DNA from: Candidatus Dormiibacterota bacterium
GTDB taxonomy: Bacteria; Chloroflexota; Dormibacteria; Dormibacterales; Dormibacteraceae
Assembly (NCBI GenBank): GCA_024280995.1
Contig: JAMXLM010000044.1
Span: 1 to 57,537, forward strand
DNA: 57,537 nt
Direction: 5' to 3'
Shown: positions 17,416-26,082 of the stretch, piece by piece
Layout: each line of letters begins with the position of its first letter
How positions within the stretch are numbered: position 1 is the stretch's first letter
Notes under the pieces: generated by a model
The model's database searches: none
Told to the model about the DNA's origin: nothing
What the model saw: the letters and a program-made list of their open reading frames with translations, nothing else
Made by a program: the position numbers and the translations under genes

Positions 17416-18096
17416 ATGCCCATCAAGTGGAAGGTCGCCCTCGTCGAGGACGACCGGCGCCTCGCACGGGCGGTCGCCACCGGCCTGGGCGAGGAAGGTT
17501 ATACCGTCCGCGCGGTCGAGTCCGCCGGGCGGGGACTCGAGCTGGTTCGGGAGTGGAATCCAGACGTGGTCCTGCTCGACCTCATGCTGCCGGACAATGA
17601 AGGCCCCGAGCTGTTCGAGAGCTTCCGGGCGGAGACCGACGCCGCCCTGGTCGGGATCAGCGCCAAGGCCTCGGTGAGCGACCGGATCGCGGGGCTGAAG
17701 CTGGGCGCGGACGACTACGTCTCCAAGCCGTTCGCCCTCGAGGAGCTGATGGCGCGGGTGGAGGCGGTCATCCGCCGTCACCGCGGCAAGGGCGGCGCGA
17801 GGCTGGTCTCGGGCGACGTGGTGGTCGATCTCAGCGACGGGCGGGCCACCCGCGGCGGCCGCCAGCTCGGCCTCACCGGGATCGAGTTTCGGATCCTGGC
17901 GGCACTAATGCGGAACAGCGGCCAGCTCGTGACCTACGCCCAGCTGGCGGAGGCAGTTTGGGCGGTAACGACCGGACCGGAGTCCAATTCGTTAGAAGTA
18001 CATGTGTCGCGCATTCGCCAGAAGCTGGAGCAAGATGGGGCGTCGCGACTCATTCATACAGTTCGGGGCCTTGGGTACAGATTCAGTCCGGAATAG
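17416..18096 (+). CDS. OmpR-type response regulator
   Basis: 226 residues. Receiver domain with EDD at 11-13, phospho-acceptor Asp55 (LLDLMLPD) and Lys in SKPFALEE. The C-terminal winged helix has GIEFRILAALMRNSG and the recognition region SLEVHVSRIRQKLE. It starts divergently from the GT51 gene (38 bp apart) and precedes a secreted protein and a sensor kinase in one operon. Confidence 0.93.
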   Translation: MPIKWKVALVEDDRRLARAVATGLGEEGYTVRAVESAGRGLELVREWNPDVVLLDLMLPDNEGPELFESFRAETDAALVGISAKASVSDRIAGLKLGADDYVSKPFALEELMARVEAVIRRHRGKGGARLVSGDVVVDLSDGRATRGGRQLGLTGIEFRILAALMRNSGQLVTYAQLAEAVWAVTTGPESNSLEVHVSRIRQKLEQDGASRLIHTVRGLGYRFSPE

Positions 18097-18107
18097 AGGG
18101 TGGGAGC

Positions 18108-18491
18108 ATGAAGCCTAGGAGCGTGTTTGCCGGCGTGGCGGCGGTGGGTGCGATGTTGGTCGCGGGAGCGGTTTCGGCCTCCGCGAACCTGCTCTGGTGC
18201 ATGGACGATCCGCCGGTGCAGGTCCAGACGGCGACCGGTACGAACCTCACGGTCAACGTGCAGATCGCGGTGCCGCAGGCCCAGTCCAGCCTGATCAACA
18301 GGGTCGTGGTCAAGACGGTGACGGCACCCGACGGGGCGGGCGGAACGTTGATCACGGTCTACGCTTCCGTTCCCTCGACGATCCCGGCGGCGAACATCAC
18401 GGCAGCGGTGAAGAAGTTCAAGGTCACCGACTCGGCGACGGTCCCCGGAGGCGGCTCGACGACTCTCCACCTGGACGTGCCGGCGGCCTGA
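18108..18491 (+). CDS. Small secreted protein inside a two-component operon
   Basis: 127 residues, ATG 18108 with GGTGGGAG upstream. Signal peptide (MKPRSVF to VSASA), then a Val/Thr-rich beta-like domain with a single mature Cys (LLWCMDDPP). It sits between regulator and kinase with 11 and 5 bp gaps. It may be the ligand, sensor partner or main output of the system; this is inference from position only. No known family was recognised. Confidence 0.75.
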   Translation: MKPRSVFAGVAAVGAMLVAGAVSASANLLWCMDDPPVQVQTATGTNLTVNVQIAVPQAQSSLINRVVVKTVTAPDGAGGTLITVYASVPSTIPAANITAAVKKFKVTDSATVPGGGSTTLHLDVPAA

Positions 18492-18496
18492 CCGCC

Positions 18497-19852
18497 ATGA
18501 TCGCGGCCAAACCGACGCAAGCGCGCCCGCTTCGCGTCGTACTCGCCGGCCTGCCGGTGCTGGCCGTCGCCCTAGCGGTCGTGGCAGGCGCGGCCGGCGG
18601 CTTCGTGTTCGCCGACCGCTGGCGGATGCTCCTCGTCCCGGCGTGCTTCGTCGCCGTGGTGGCGGCGGAGCGGTTCCCGGTCAAGATCGGCCCGCAGCAG
18701 AAGATCAACCTCGGAGCGCTGCCCTGCCTGGTCGCCGTCCTGCTGCTCCCTCCCGGCGTCGGGCCGCTGACCGCGGGCCTGAGCGTGCTCGCCGGCAACC
18801 GCTTCATGAATCGCAGCTGGTGGGAGAGCGGGTACAACGCCGGCAACGTGACGGCCGCCGGTGCGCTCGCGGCACTCATCGGCGGGATGGGCTCGACCGC
18901 GAGCCTGGCCCAGGACCTGCGCACGACGGCCGGCGGCTTCGTCTATGTCGTGGTGAACCTGCTGCTGGCGGTCGTTCCGCCGGCCCTGATCACGGGACGG
19001 CCCTACCTTCAGCTCGCGCGCTCCGCGGCCGCCGCCACCTGGCCCGCGATGCTGTCGCTCTGGGCGTCGGCGGTGGTGATGGCGATCCTCTACGTGATGG
19101 CGCCGGTGGTGGCGCTGCTGCCGCTGGTCGTCCTGCCGCTGGTTTACCGCATGAACCGCGCGATCGAGGCGCAGGCCAAGGCCAACGAGCAGCTGCAGGG
19201 CGTGCTGGCGTCGCAGCGGCGATTCCTCACCGACGTCTCCCACCAGGTCGCCACGCCGCTGGCGACGATCATGACCAACCTTTCCATCCTTCGCCGCGCC
19301 AACCGAGGCGCACCCGCCGAGAGCGCCGTGGACGACAGCGTCGCCGAGGCCGAGCGGATGAAGCGGATGCTCGGCCGCCTACGCTCGCTCGCGCATGCGG
19401 ACGAGGACGTGCCTCTGCGCCGAGAGCTGGTCGACCTCGCCGAGCTGACGGCCGACGTCGTGCACGCGTACACCGCGCAGGCGGCTACCTCGGGCGTCGG
19501 CATCGTTGCCGAGATCGGTGCCCACGCCCAGGTCAGCGTCGACAAGGACCTGCTTCGCGAGGCGGTCGCAAACCTCGTCGACAACGCGGTGCGTGTGAGC
19601 CCTCGCGGCGAGCGGGTCACCTTGAAGGTGGAGCGCGGGTCGGGCGGCCCGGCGATCGTGGTCGCCGACCACGGACCGGGCATCGAGGAGGACAGGCTTC
19701 CCCGGCTGTTCGAGCGCTTTCAGCGCAGCGATTCGGGCAGCGGCCTCGGGCTCGCGATCGCGCGGCGGGTGGTCGAACGCCACGGGGGGACGCTCAGGGT
19801 CAAGACCGAGCGGGGCGCCGGGAGCACGTTCACGATCGAGCTGCCAGGCTAG
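18497..19852 (+). CDS. Membrane sensor histidine kinase
   Basis: 451 residues. The N-terminal half has about seven hydrophobic segments forming an integral membrane sensor with short loops. HisKA follows, with His249 in TDVSHQVATPL (a variant of SHELRTPL), then HATPase with NLVDNAVRVSP, VADHGPGI and GSGLGLAIARRVVERHGG. It is the cognate kinase of the regulator at 17416. Lack of a large periplasmic domain suggests it senses a membrane or intramembrane signal, possibly through the small secreted protein. Confidence 0.92.
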   Translation: MIAAKPTQARPLRVVLAGLPVLAVALAVVAGAAGGFVFADRWRMLLVPACFVAVVAAERFPVKIGPQQKINLGALPCLVAVLLLPPGVGPLTAGLSVLAGNRFMNRSWWESGYNAGNVTAAGALAALIGGMGSTASLAQDLRTTAGGFVYVVVNLLLAVVPPALITGRPYLQLARSAAAATWPAMLSLWASAVVMAILYVMAPVVALLPLVVLPLVYRMNRAIEAQAKANEQLQGVLASQRRFLTDVSHQVATPLATIMTNLSILRRANRGAPAESAVDDSVAEAERMKRMLGRLRSLAHADEDVPLRRELVDLAELTADVVHAYTAQAATSGVGIVAEIGAHAQVSVDKDLLREAVANLVDNAVRVSPRGERVTLKVERGSGGPAIVVADHGPGIEEDRLPRLFERFQRSDSGSGLGLAIARRVVERHGGTLRVKTERGAGSTFTIELPG

Positions 19853-19857
19853 GACTC

Positions 19858-20574
19858 GTGCGGCCGGTCGTGCTGGTCCTGGTCATGGCCTGCGTGCAGG
19901 CCATCGCCGGTTGCGGCGGAAGTCCACAGGCCGCGAGCTCGCCTGCCGTGAAGGCGAGCGCTGACTGCACGTCGGGCGGGCACGAGTTCAGCGTCACCTC
20001 GCCGGACGGTTACATGCGACACGCCGCGGTCTACGGCTCCGGCCCCGCGGTGGTCATTGCCCACCAGAGCGACGAGACTCGATGCGACGTCGTGCCCATC
20101 GCGACGTGGCTGAGCCGGCACGGCTACGCCGCAGTCGCCGTCGACCTGGGCGGATACTGGACAGGTTTGCTTGCCGCGACCGTCACCGCAATGCGGCAGC
20201 GCGGGAGCAAGACAGTGCAGCTGCTGGGAGCGTCGATGGGCGGCTGCGACGCGATGGTGGTCGGGTCGCACCTCTCGCCGCCGGTGAATGCGGTGTTGAG
20301 CCTGGGCGGCGAGCGGCGGTTGAGCCCGGAGCTGGACGCCGACAAGGCGGTCGCCCAATCACGCGTTCCACTGCTGATCGTCACGAGCGAGAACGACGGA
20401 TTCCTGAGCGGGTCCGAGGCGCGGCTGTTGATGAGCGAGTCGGCGAGCACCGACAAGAAGCTGGTGGTGCTGCCCGGGACGCTGCATGGGTTCGCGATGC
20501 TCGACGGGCCGGACGGGCCGCAGGTCAAGCAGTCGATTCTCGACTTTCTCGCCGCGCATTCAGGGGCCGCGTAG
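19858..20574 (+). CDS. Alpha/beta-hydrolase lipoprotein
   Basis: 238 residues from GTG 19858, 5 bp after the kinase gene. Lipobox AIAGC (Cys19). Hydrolase elements: nucleophile elbow GASMGG (Ser126), acid region VTSENDGF, and catalytic His in GTLHGFAML. It is extracytoplasmic and may be an esterase. Position makes it a member of the two-component operon. It is followed by repeat tract 3. Confidence 0.82.
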   Translation: MRPVVLVLVMACVQAIAGCGGSPQAASSPAVKASADCTSGGHEFSVTSPDGYMRHAAVYGSGPAVVIAHQSDETRCDVVPIATWLSRHGYAAVAVDLGGYWTGLLAATVTAMRQRGSKTVQLLGASMGGCDAMVVGSHLSPPVNAVLSLGGERRLSPELDADKAVAQSRVPLLIVTSENDGFLSGSEARLLMSESASTDKKLVVLPGTLHGFAMLDGPDGPQVKQSILDFLAAHSGAA

Positions 20575-20757
20575 CCCCTCCGTCGCCTTCGGCGACACCT
20601 CCCCACAAGTGGGGAGGACCATCAAGGTCGCTTGCGGATCAGGCCTCCGTCCTATGCGCGCCTCCCCTCCGTCGCCTTCGGCGACACCTCCCCACAAGTG
20701 GGGAGGACCATCTCCCGACACCTCTCCGCGAGCGGGGAGGACCGTCTCCCGACCATT
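20575..20757. repeat. Palindromic interspersed repeat tract 3
   Basis: Two full units, GTCGCC-TTC-GGCGAC plus CCCCAC-AA-GTGGGG plus GAGGACC, and one degenerate unit (CTCTCCGCGAGCGGGGAGGACC), in the gap between two convergent genes. The interior of the first hairpin is TTC rather than TGC as in tract 1. Confidence 0.8.
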
Positions 20758-20763
20758 TAGTGG

Positions 20764-22137
20764 CTAGCGGATCAGGCCTCCGTCGTACGGCTGTCCCGCC
20801 ACGGCATTGAGACCGCAAACCCACTTGAAGACCTGCTGGCCGTTGCCTCCACCGTGCACCGTCATGCTCTGCACGAACACCGACCCGGTGAACTGCGGGC
20901 TCGAGTTGCCGTCGCTGACGTAGGGGCTCTTGGGCAGGTAGATGATCCCGCTCATGTCGGTCGTCGCGCCGGGCCCGATGGTGACACCGGCGGTGTAGGG
21001 GTTCGGGCCTGAGCCCCAGATGACGAAGTTGTGCGTGCCCATGGGGTCGCGCGGTCCGGTGAAGCCCGGAGGGTTCAGGTCATCAAGCCCGTTGAGCTTT
21101 GCCTGGCTGAGGTCCAGGCCGCCGTCGGAGCCGTCGACGATGATCGCCACCGCGCCCGCGGGATCGGACACGCGAGACGGCATCGGCACCGTGTTCGTGA
21201 TGTTCCCGAGGGCCATGTTCGGCGCGTTGACGATCTTGTACACGCCGCCGTTCATGGTCCCGCCGCTCGGTGCGAAGCCGTTGTAGATGCCGGGCATCCA
21301 GTTCCCCGACGCGTCCTTCGCCTGGGCAGGCGACGAGTACGTGACGCCGGGAGGGATCGGGCTCGCGTTGTCGTACTGGTTGGGCGGCGCGACGCCTGGG
21401 TTCGGGTTCAGGGAGCCGCTATCGGTCGTGTGGTAGGTGAGCCCGTTGCTGCCGCCGCCGATGTCGAGACGGTTCGCGATGCTGGGCGAGCACGCGTTGC
21501 CGTCGAAGTTGGTCTGCTGTGAGGGCACGCCTGTCGAGTGCGGGCCGTTGTTCGCGCCGAACGAGCCATATGCGTAGACGGGCCCCGTCACGGTCTGGAA
21601 CGCGGCGCCGCCGCCGTTGATGAGGGCGTCGCCGCCGACGGCCGCCACTGCGTAGGCCGCGCCGTTGAACTGGGGGCCGGGGATCGTCGCGCGCGCGGAG
21701 GCTGCTGAATTCAGCAGGCCGAAGCCGAGCATGCGCGCGAAGATGCTCGGCTGCCGGTGCGAGATCACGACGTCGAGCACCGTCGGGTAGTTGAAGATGC
21801 CGCGGTAGCGAAACGTATCGACAAGGGTGATCGAGTACCCGCCGACGGCGTACGTCCCGGCGGGACAGTTGGCGGTGCTGCCGCATGGGCCGACCGGAAG
21901 GCTGAAGTTGAGTGACGTGCCCAGGTACTGCATGGCGACGTAGTGCGCGTTGTCGCCGCCGGGTCCGTAGGAGCGCGCGCCCGCCAGCGCCGCGGCGTCG
22001 GCGTACGCCTGCAGGTTGCGGCGGTCGGACATCGCGAGCCCGGCGTCGAAGACCATGACCCCGAGCACGGTGAGTGCGACGATCATCGCGACGACGATGA
22101 CGACGGCCTGGCCGCACTGGCGTCGACGCCTTCCCAT
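20764..22137 (-). CDS. TadG-like Flp pilus assembly / secreted protein
   Basis: 457 residues from the ATG at 22137, chosen over a longer frame because it begins right at the TadG motif (GRRRRQCGQAVVIVVAMIVAL). One N-terminal helix, then DAGLAMSDRRNLQAYADAAALAGA, the TadE/G-type segment. The rest is a large Gly/Pro/Asn-rich extracytoplasmic region ending with a beta-like domain. It is the last gene of a three-gene operon of pseudopilin-type proteins; no TadA/B/C secretion genes are in the window. Confidence 0.82.
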   Translation of the reverse strand: MGRRRRQCGQAVVIVVAMIVALTVLGVMVFDAGLAMSDRRNLQAYADAAALAGARSYGPGGDNAHYVAMQYLGTSLNFSLPVGPCGSTANCPAGTYAVGGYSITLVDTFRYRGIFNYPTVLDVVISHRQPSIFARMLGFGLLNSAASARATIPGPQFNGAAYAVAAVGGDALINGGGAAFQTVTGPVYAYGSFGANNGPHSTGVPSQQTNFDGNACSPSIANRLDIGGGSNGLTYHTTDSGSLNPNPGVAPPNQYDNASPIPPGVTYSSPAQAKDASGNWMPGIYNGFAPSGGTMNGGVYKIVNAPNMALGNITNTVPMPSRVSDPAGAVAIIVDGSDGGLDLSQAKLNGLDDLNPPGFTGPRDPMGTHNFVIWGSGPNPYTAGVTIGPGATTDMSGIIYLPKSPYVSDGNSSPQFTGSVFVQSMTVHGGGNGQQVFKWVCGLNAVAGQPYDGGLIR

Positions 22138-22138
22138 C

Positions 22139-22780
22139 TCAGAACTCCGCCAGCATCGTTGTCGACGATGCGATCCGCAGCAGGTTGGGCGCCGCGGCGC
22201 CAAGGAAGGGCACCAGGCTGTCGTAGCGATAGATCACGGTGACGACGATCTCGAAGCAGCCCTTGTAGCGCGGGTTCGCGTACTCGACAGAGCGTGAGCC
22301 GAGCTCGCCCGGCATCGGGTCGTGGCCAAGGGCGCTGCGTGCGGAGGCGCAGTCCGCGTAGCCGCCGCCCGCGCCCTGCTCGCCGGGCCAGACGCAGACC
22401 TGGGTGGTGCCGGCCGCCGGGGTCGGGCAAGCAGCCGGGCTTGCTTCGATCAAGGAGGAGGCACGGCTGTACGATCCCATGACCACGTCGACCGTCTCGT
22501 CGATGCGAGCGTCGGTGAGACAGCCGGAGCCGTTGGCCGAAGGCGTGAGCGCGACGCCGGAGCAGTCGCCAGACGCGCCACCGAAGGCGTTGTCGATCGG
22601 TACTTCGTTGGGCACCGCCTGGCGGGCCGCTTGTCGCGCTGCCTCGGCGACCGTCGACGTCACCCAGTCCACGCGGAACAGGTCGATGGAGATCGCGAGC
22701 ATGAAGAACAGCAGGGGGAAGACGAGCGCGAACTCGACGAGGGCCTGACCCCTCCGACCGCGCCGGCCACCTTGGTTCAT
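22139..22780 (-). CDS. TadE-like pseudopilin
   Basis: 213 residues. An N-terminal basic stretch and GQALVEFALVFPLLFFMLAISIDLFR form the TadE signature (conserved Glu in the helix), followed by TVAEAARQAARQA and an extracytoplasmic domain with several cysteines. Start and stop couple with neighbours (ATGA at 22780; 1-bp gap to TadG). Confidence 0.85.
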   Translation of the reverse strand: MNQGGRRGRRGQALVEFALVFPLLFFMLAISIDLFRVDWVTSTVAEAARQAARQAVPNEVPIDNAFGGASGDCSGVALTPSANGSGCLTDARIDETVDVVMGSYSRASSLIEASPAACPTPAAGTTQVCVWPGEQGAGGGYADCASARSALGHDPMPGELGSRSVEYANPRYKGCFEIVVTVIYRYDSLVPFLGAAAPNLLRIASSTTMLAEF

Positions 22781-23319
22781 CAGTACTCGACCCTCTCCGA
22801 CGAGGTCACGGACATCGGAAACGAGGGACCGAACATCGGCAGGAGCACGGGCGTGACGACCGACATGGGACGGGCGATCGTCACGGTGATGGAATCGGAG
22901 CCAGGGCTCGTAGGCGGACTGCCGTCGCCGGTCGCGTTGGTGATCGCGGCGCTGTTGAGGCAATGAAACGTGACGGTCAGGGTCGCGCCCGCGAGCACCG
23001 ATCCGGAGGGGGTGCCGTCCCTCGAGCTTTCGAGGGCGGCCTGGTTGGCGATCGTCCTGATCGTTCCGCCGGACGGGGGAAGTGGTGCGCTCACCGAGAC
23101 GGCGACGGGTCCGCCGGCGGTGCTTGCGCAAACGGTGTCCGCCGTGCCGTGCTGATACGACGAGACCGCCATGCGCAGCGCCTGGCGCGCCGAGTTCGTG
23201 ATCGCCTCGCGGTAGTAGAACGAACGCCCGAGATCGGTCACACCGAGCGCGAGCAGCAGCACGATCGGCAGGGTGATCGCAGCTTCAACGAGAGACTGCC
23301 CTCGCTGCGGACCTCTCAT
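22780..23319 (-). CDS. TadE-like pseudopilin, first gene of the operon
   Basis: 179 residues. GQSLVEAAITLPIVLLLALGVTDLGRSFYYREAITNSARQALR is a typical TadE N-terminus in which the conserved Glu of the helix remains. A short extracytoplasmic domain follows. It overlaps the second TadE gene by one base. Together with 22139 and 20764 it probably encodes minor pilins. Confidence 0.85.
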   Translation of the reverse strand: MRGPQRGQSLVEAAITLPIVLLLALGVTDLGRSFYYREAITNSARQALRMAVSSYQHGTADTVCASTAGGPVAVSVSAPLPPSGGTIRTIANQAALESSRDGTPSGSVLAGATLTVTFHCLNSAAITNATGDGSPPTSPGSDSITVTIARPMSVVTPVLLPMFGPSFPMSVTSSERVEY

Positions 23320-23413
23320 CGTGATGCGCTAAACGCGAACGCTTAACAGGGTCTTGCAGGGTTGGTTTCGCCCGTGTGCCTCGCGGGTCTACCGTGCCAA
23401 TTAGAGTGCTTGG

Positions 23414-25015
23414 ATGGCGATGATCGTCTGCCCGCAGCCGGCCGCGGCGGAGATCGGCCTCGAGGTGTTGCGGCGCGGCGGCAACGCGGTCGACGCCGCG
23501 GTGACCTGCGCGTTCGTGCAGGGCGTGATCGATCCGCAGATGTGCGGCATCGGCGGATGCGGCGTGATGCTGGTCCACAGCCCGCAGGCGGGCGATGCGC
23601 TGCTCGAGTTCTACGGCACGGCCGGCTCGCGTGTGCGCGAGGACCAGTGGGAGTCGATCTTCCTCCGCGAAGCCGCGGACCGTTACGGGTACGTGCTGGA
23701 GGGTTGGGTCAACGACGTCGGCTATCAGTCGGTCTGCGTTCCGGGCACCGTGGCCGGCCTGCACGAGGCGCTGGGCCGGTTCGGCAGCATCTCATGGGCG
23801 GAGGCGATCGAGCCGGCGATCCCGCTGGCCCGCGAAGGCATCCCGGTCAGCGGCTACATGCACGGCTACTGGACGACCGACTACGGACCGGACGTGGTGC
23901 CGAACGCGCGGCGGATTCAAGCCACGGCGACTGCCCGCGAGATCTACACGCACGACGGCGCTCTCTACGCGATCGGCGAGCGGATGGTGCAGGGCGACCT
24001 CGCGCGTACCCTGGAGCGGCTTGCCTCGGCGGGCGCCGTGGACTTCTACCGAGGCCAGATCGCGGACGCGATCGTCGCCGACTTCGCGGCCAACGGCGGG
24101 TACATCACGGGCGAGGACCTGGAGAACTACCGCGTCAACGTGACCGAGCCGATCCGCGGCACATATAGAGGTATGCAGGTGGTGGCCGCGGGCCCTCCGG
24201 CTGGAGGGCTGACGCTTCTCCAGATGCTGAACTTCCTGGAGGGTTACGACGTCGGCGCGGCGGGGTGGCCGAGCACAGAGGCCGCGCGGCTGCTCGTCGA
24301 GGCGATGGCGTGGGCGGTGGCCGACCGCGAGCTGCACATCGCCGATCCGCGCTTCGTCGACATCCCACTCGGCTCGCTGGCGGACAAGAAGTACGCGGCC
24401 AAAGCGCGAGAGGTGGTCGCCGGGCGTGCGCAGGGCGCGATTTACCCAGACAGGGCCGATACCACGCAGGTGTGCGTCGTCGACGACGGCGGCAACGCGG
24501 TCTCGCTGACGCACACGCTGGGATCGGCTTCGGGCGTGGTCACGCCGGGGCTGGGCTTCGGCTACAACGACTACATGAACTGCTTCGACCCGCGGCCCGG
24601 GCGGCCGAATTCGATCCGCCCCGGCAAGACCAGGGTGACGATGATGACGCCGGCCATGGTCTTCGACGGCCGCAAGCTGCGCGTCTGCGTCGGGGCGCCC
24701 GGAGGGACGAAGATCGTCACCGGCGTGCTGCAGGTGGTCGTCAACGTGCTCGACCACGACATGACCGCCGTCGAGGCGGTGAGCGCTCCACGCGTGGACT
24801 TCCAGGGGGGCGCGGTGCAGGCCGAGGCGCGGGTGCCCGCCGTGGTGGTCGAAGGATTGAAGCGGCGGGGCTTCGAGGTCAACCGCCGCACCCTGAACTA
24901 CGACTCGTACTTCTCGCGGCCGCAGGTGATCGTCGCCGAGGCGGACGGCTACCTCTCAGGCGCGTCGGACCCGCGCAAAGACGGCGGCACGGCGCTGGAT
25001 ACGCTGACGTCATGA
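23414..25015 (+). CDS. ggt: Gamma-glutamyltransferase family protein
   Basis: 533 residues with no signal peptide, so probably cytoplasmic. Ntn-hydrolase features: N-terminal GLEVLRRGGNAVDAAV and GIGGCGVMLVH, autoprocessing/catalytic region ADTTQVCVVDDGGNAVSLTH (the nucleophile is the first Thr of the TTQ), then the substrate-binding segment GAPGGTKI. The family hydrolyses or transfers gamma-glutamyl groups; acylase-like relatives act on other amides. It overlaps the next gene by ATGA. Confidence 0.88.
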   Translation: MAMIVCPQPAAAEIGLEVLRRGGNAVDAAVTCAFVQGVIDPQMCGIGGCGVMLVHSPQAGDALLEFYGTAGSRVREDQWESIFLREAADRYGYVLEGWVNDVGYQSVCVPGTVAGLHEALGRFGSISWAEAIEPAIPLAREGIPVSGYMHGYWTTDYGPDVVPNARRIQATATAREIYTHDGALYAIGERMVQGDLARTLERLASAGAVDFYRGQIADAIVADFAANGGYITGEDLENYRVNVTEPIRGTYRGMQVVAAGPPAGGLTLLQMLNFLEGYDVGAAGWPSTEAARLLVEAMAWAVADRELHIADPRFVDIPLGSLADKKYAAKAREVVAGRAQGAIYPDRADTTQVCVVDDGGNAVSLTHTLGSASGVVTPGLGFGYNDYMNCFDPRPGRPNSIRPGKTRVTMMTPAMVFDGRKLRVCVGAPGGTKIVTGVLQVVVNVLDHDMTAVEAVSAPRVDFQGGAVQAEARVPAVVVEGLKRRGFEVNRRTLNYDSYFSRPQVIVAEADGYLSGASDPRKDGGTALDTLTS

Positions 25016-25749
25016 GGTTCGACGGGCGGGTCGCTCTCATCACCGGCGGGGGCCGCGGGATCGGCGCCGCAACGGCGGAGCTGTTCGCGCGCGAAGGCGC
25101 GAAGGTGGCGGTCTCGGACCTGGACGTCGGACCGGCGCAGGAGGTGGCCGGACCGATCGGCGGGCTGGCCGTGGCGTGCGACGTGACCTCGCGAGACCAG
25201 GTCGAGGCCCTCGTGGAGAGGACTGTGTCGGAGCTCGGCCGGCTCGACATCCTGGTGACCTGCGCGGGCCTGATCCGCGACAACCTGCTGTTCAAGATGA
25301 CGGACGAGGACTGGGACCTCGTCATCGATACGCACCTCAAGGGCACGTTCATGTCCGCGCGGGCGGCGCAGAAGCCGATGGTCGGACAGAAGTACGGCAA
25401 GATGGTGTTCCTGTCGTCGACCTCGGCGCTGGGCAACCGCGGCCAGACGAACTACTCGACGGCCAAGGCGGGGCTCCAGGGCATGGCGCGCACGCTGGCG
25501 ATCGAGCTGGGTCCGTACAACGTCAACGTCAACACGGTCGCGCCGGGGTTCGTGGAGACCCGGATGACCCGCCAGACGGCCGAGAGGATGGGGATCGACT
25601 TCGACGCGTTCAAGCAAGGCGCGGCGCTGCAGACGCCGCTGCGGCGGGTCGGCCAGCCGGAGGACATCGCCAGCGTGATCGCGTTCCTGTGCAGCGACGA
25701 CTCGAGTTTTGTCTCCGGGCAGACCCTTTACGTCCGAGGCGGCCCTTAA
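25012..25749 (+). CDS. SDR-family oxidoreductase (FabG-like)
   Basis: 245 residues. NAD(P)-binding TGGGRGIG (10-17), NAG-type CAG, and the catalytic tetrad Ser (LSSTSALGN), Tyr and Lys (NYSTAKAG). C-terminal VSGQTLYVRGGP is typical of 3-oxoacyl reductase-like SDRs. It is translationally coupled to the gamma-glutamyltransferase gene, suggesting a shared catabolic pathway. Substrate unknown. Confidence 0.9.
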   Translation: MRFDGRVALITGGGRGIGAATAELFAREGAKVAVSDLDVGPAQEVAGPIGGLAVACDVTSRDQVEALVERTVSELGRLDILVTCAGLIRDNLLFKMTDEDWDLVIDTHLKGTFMSARAAQKPMVGQKYGKMVFLSSTSALGNRGQTNYSTAKAGLQGMARTLAIELGPYNVNVNTVAPGFVETRMTRQTAERMGIDFDAFKQGAALQTPLRRVGQPEDIASVIAFLCSDDSSFVSGQTLYVRGGP

Positions 25750-25951
25750 CCCTTCTTTAGCAAGCTCGTGCGGGGCCGTCCGTTGAACGTCCTCGTGGCC
25801 AGGCTGCTGGGTCAAATCAACCGCCAAATGGGTAGGCGAACTGCTGTTCGGAGCATGGGCCTCTGGCAACCCGATCCCCGAATACGAATCGAGTTCGGCC
25901 GCGGCGCCCCATTGGGGCCTGCCAGGCTTCCGATTAGTAGCCGGACGGGGT

Positions 25952-25981
25952 TGACTGTCCGGTTAAGGGTCTGATAGGGTG
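25952..25981 (+). promoter_or_regulatory. Candidate sigma-70-type promoter
   Basis: TTGACT at 25952-25957, 18-bp spacer, TAGGGT at 25976-25981. It lies about 100 bp before the LysM-CHAP gene in an otherwise unoccupied gap of some 330 bp. I found no recognisable c-di-AMP riboswitch core in that gap. Confidence 0.4.
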
Positions 25982-26082
25982 GCGCAAGTCTTCTGGGGGA
26001 TCCAAACCGCCGCCACGGCTCGGGTTCACAAACATTTAGGGGTAGGCAACTGAGAGTCAATCGTTACCTGACCCATGCCGTC

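Noticed and set aside
25750..26082. c-di-AMP (ydaO) riboswitch before the LysM-CHAP gene
   Set aside because: The genomic setting fits, but the conserved core segments were not found; only a promoter-like pair is supported.
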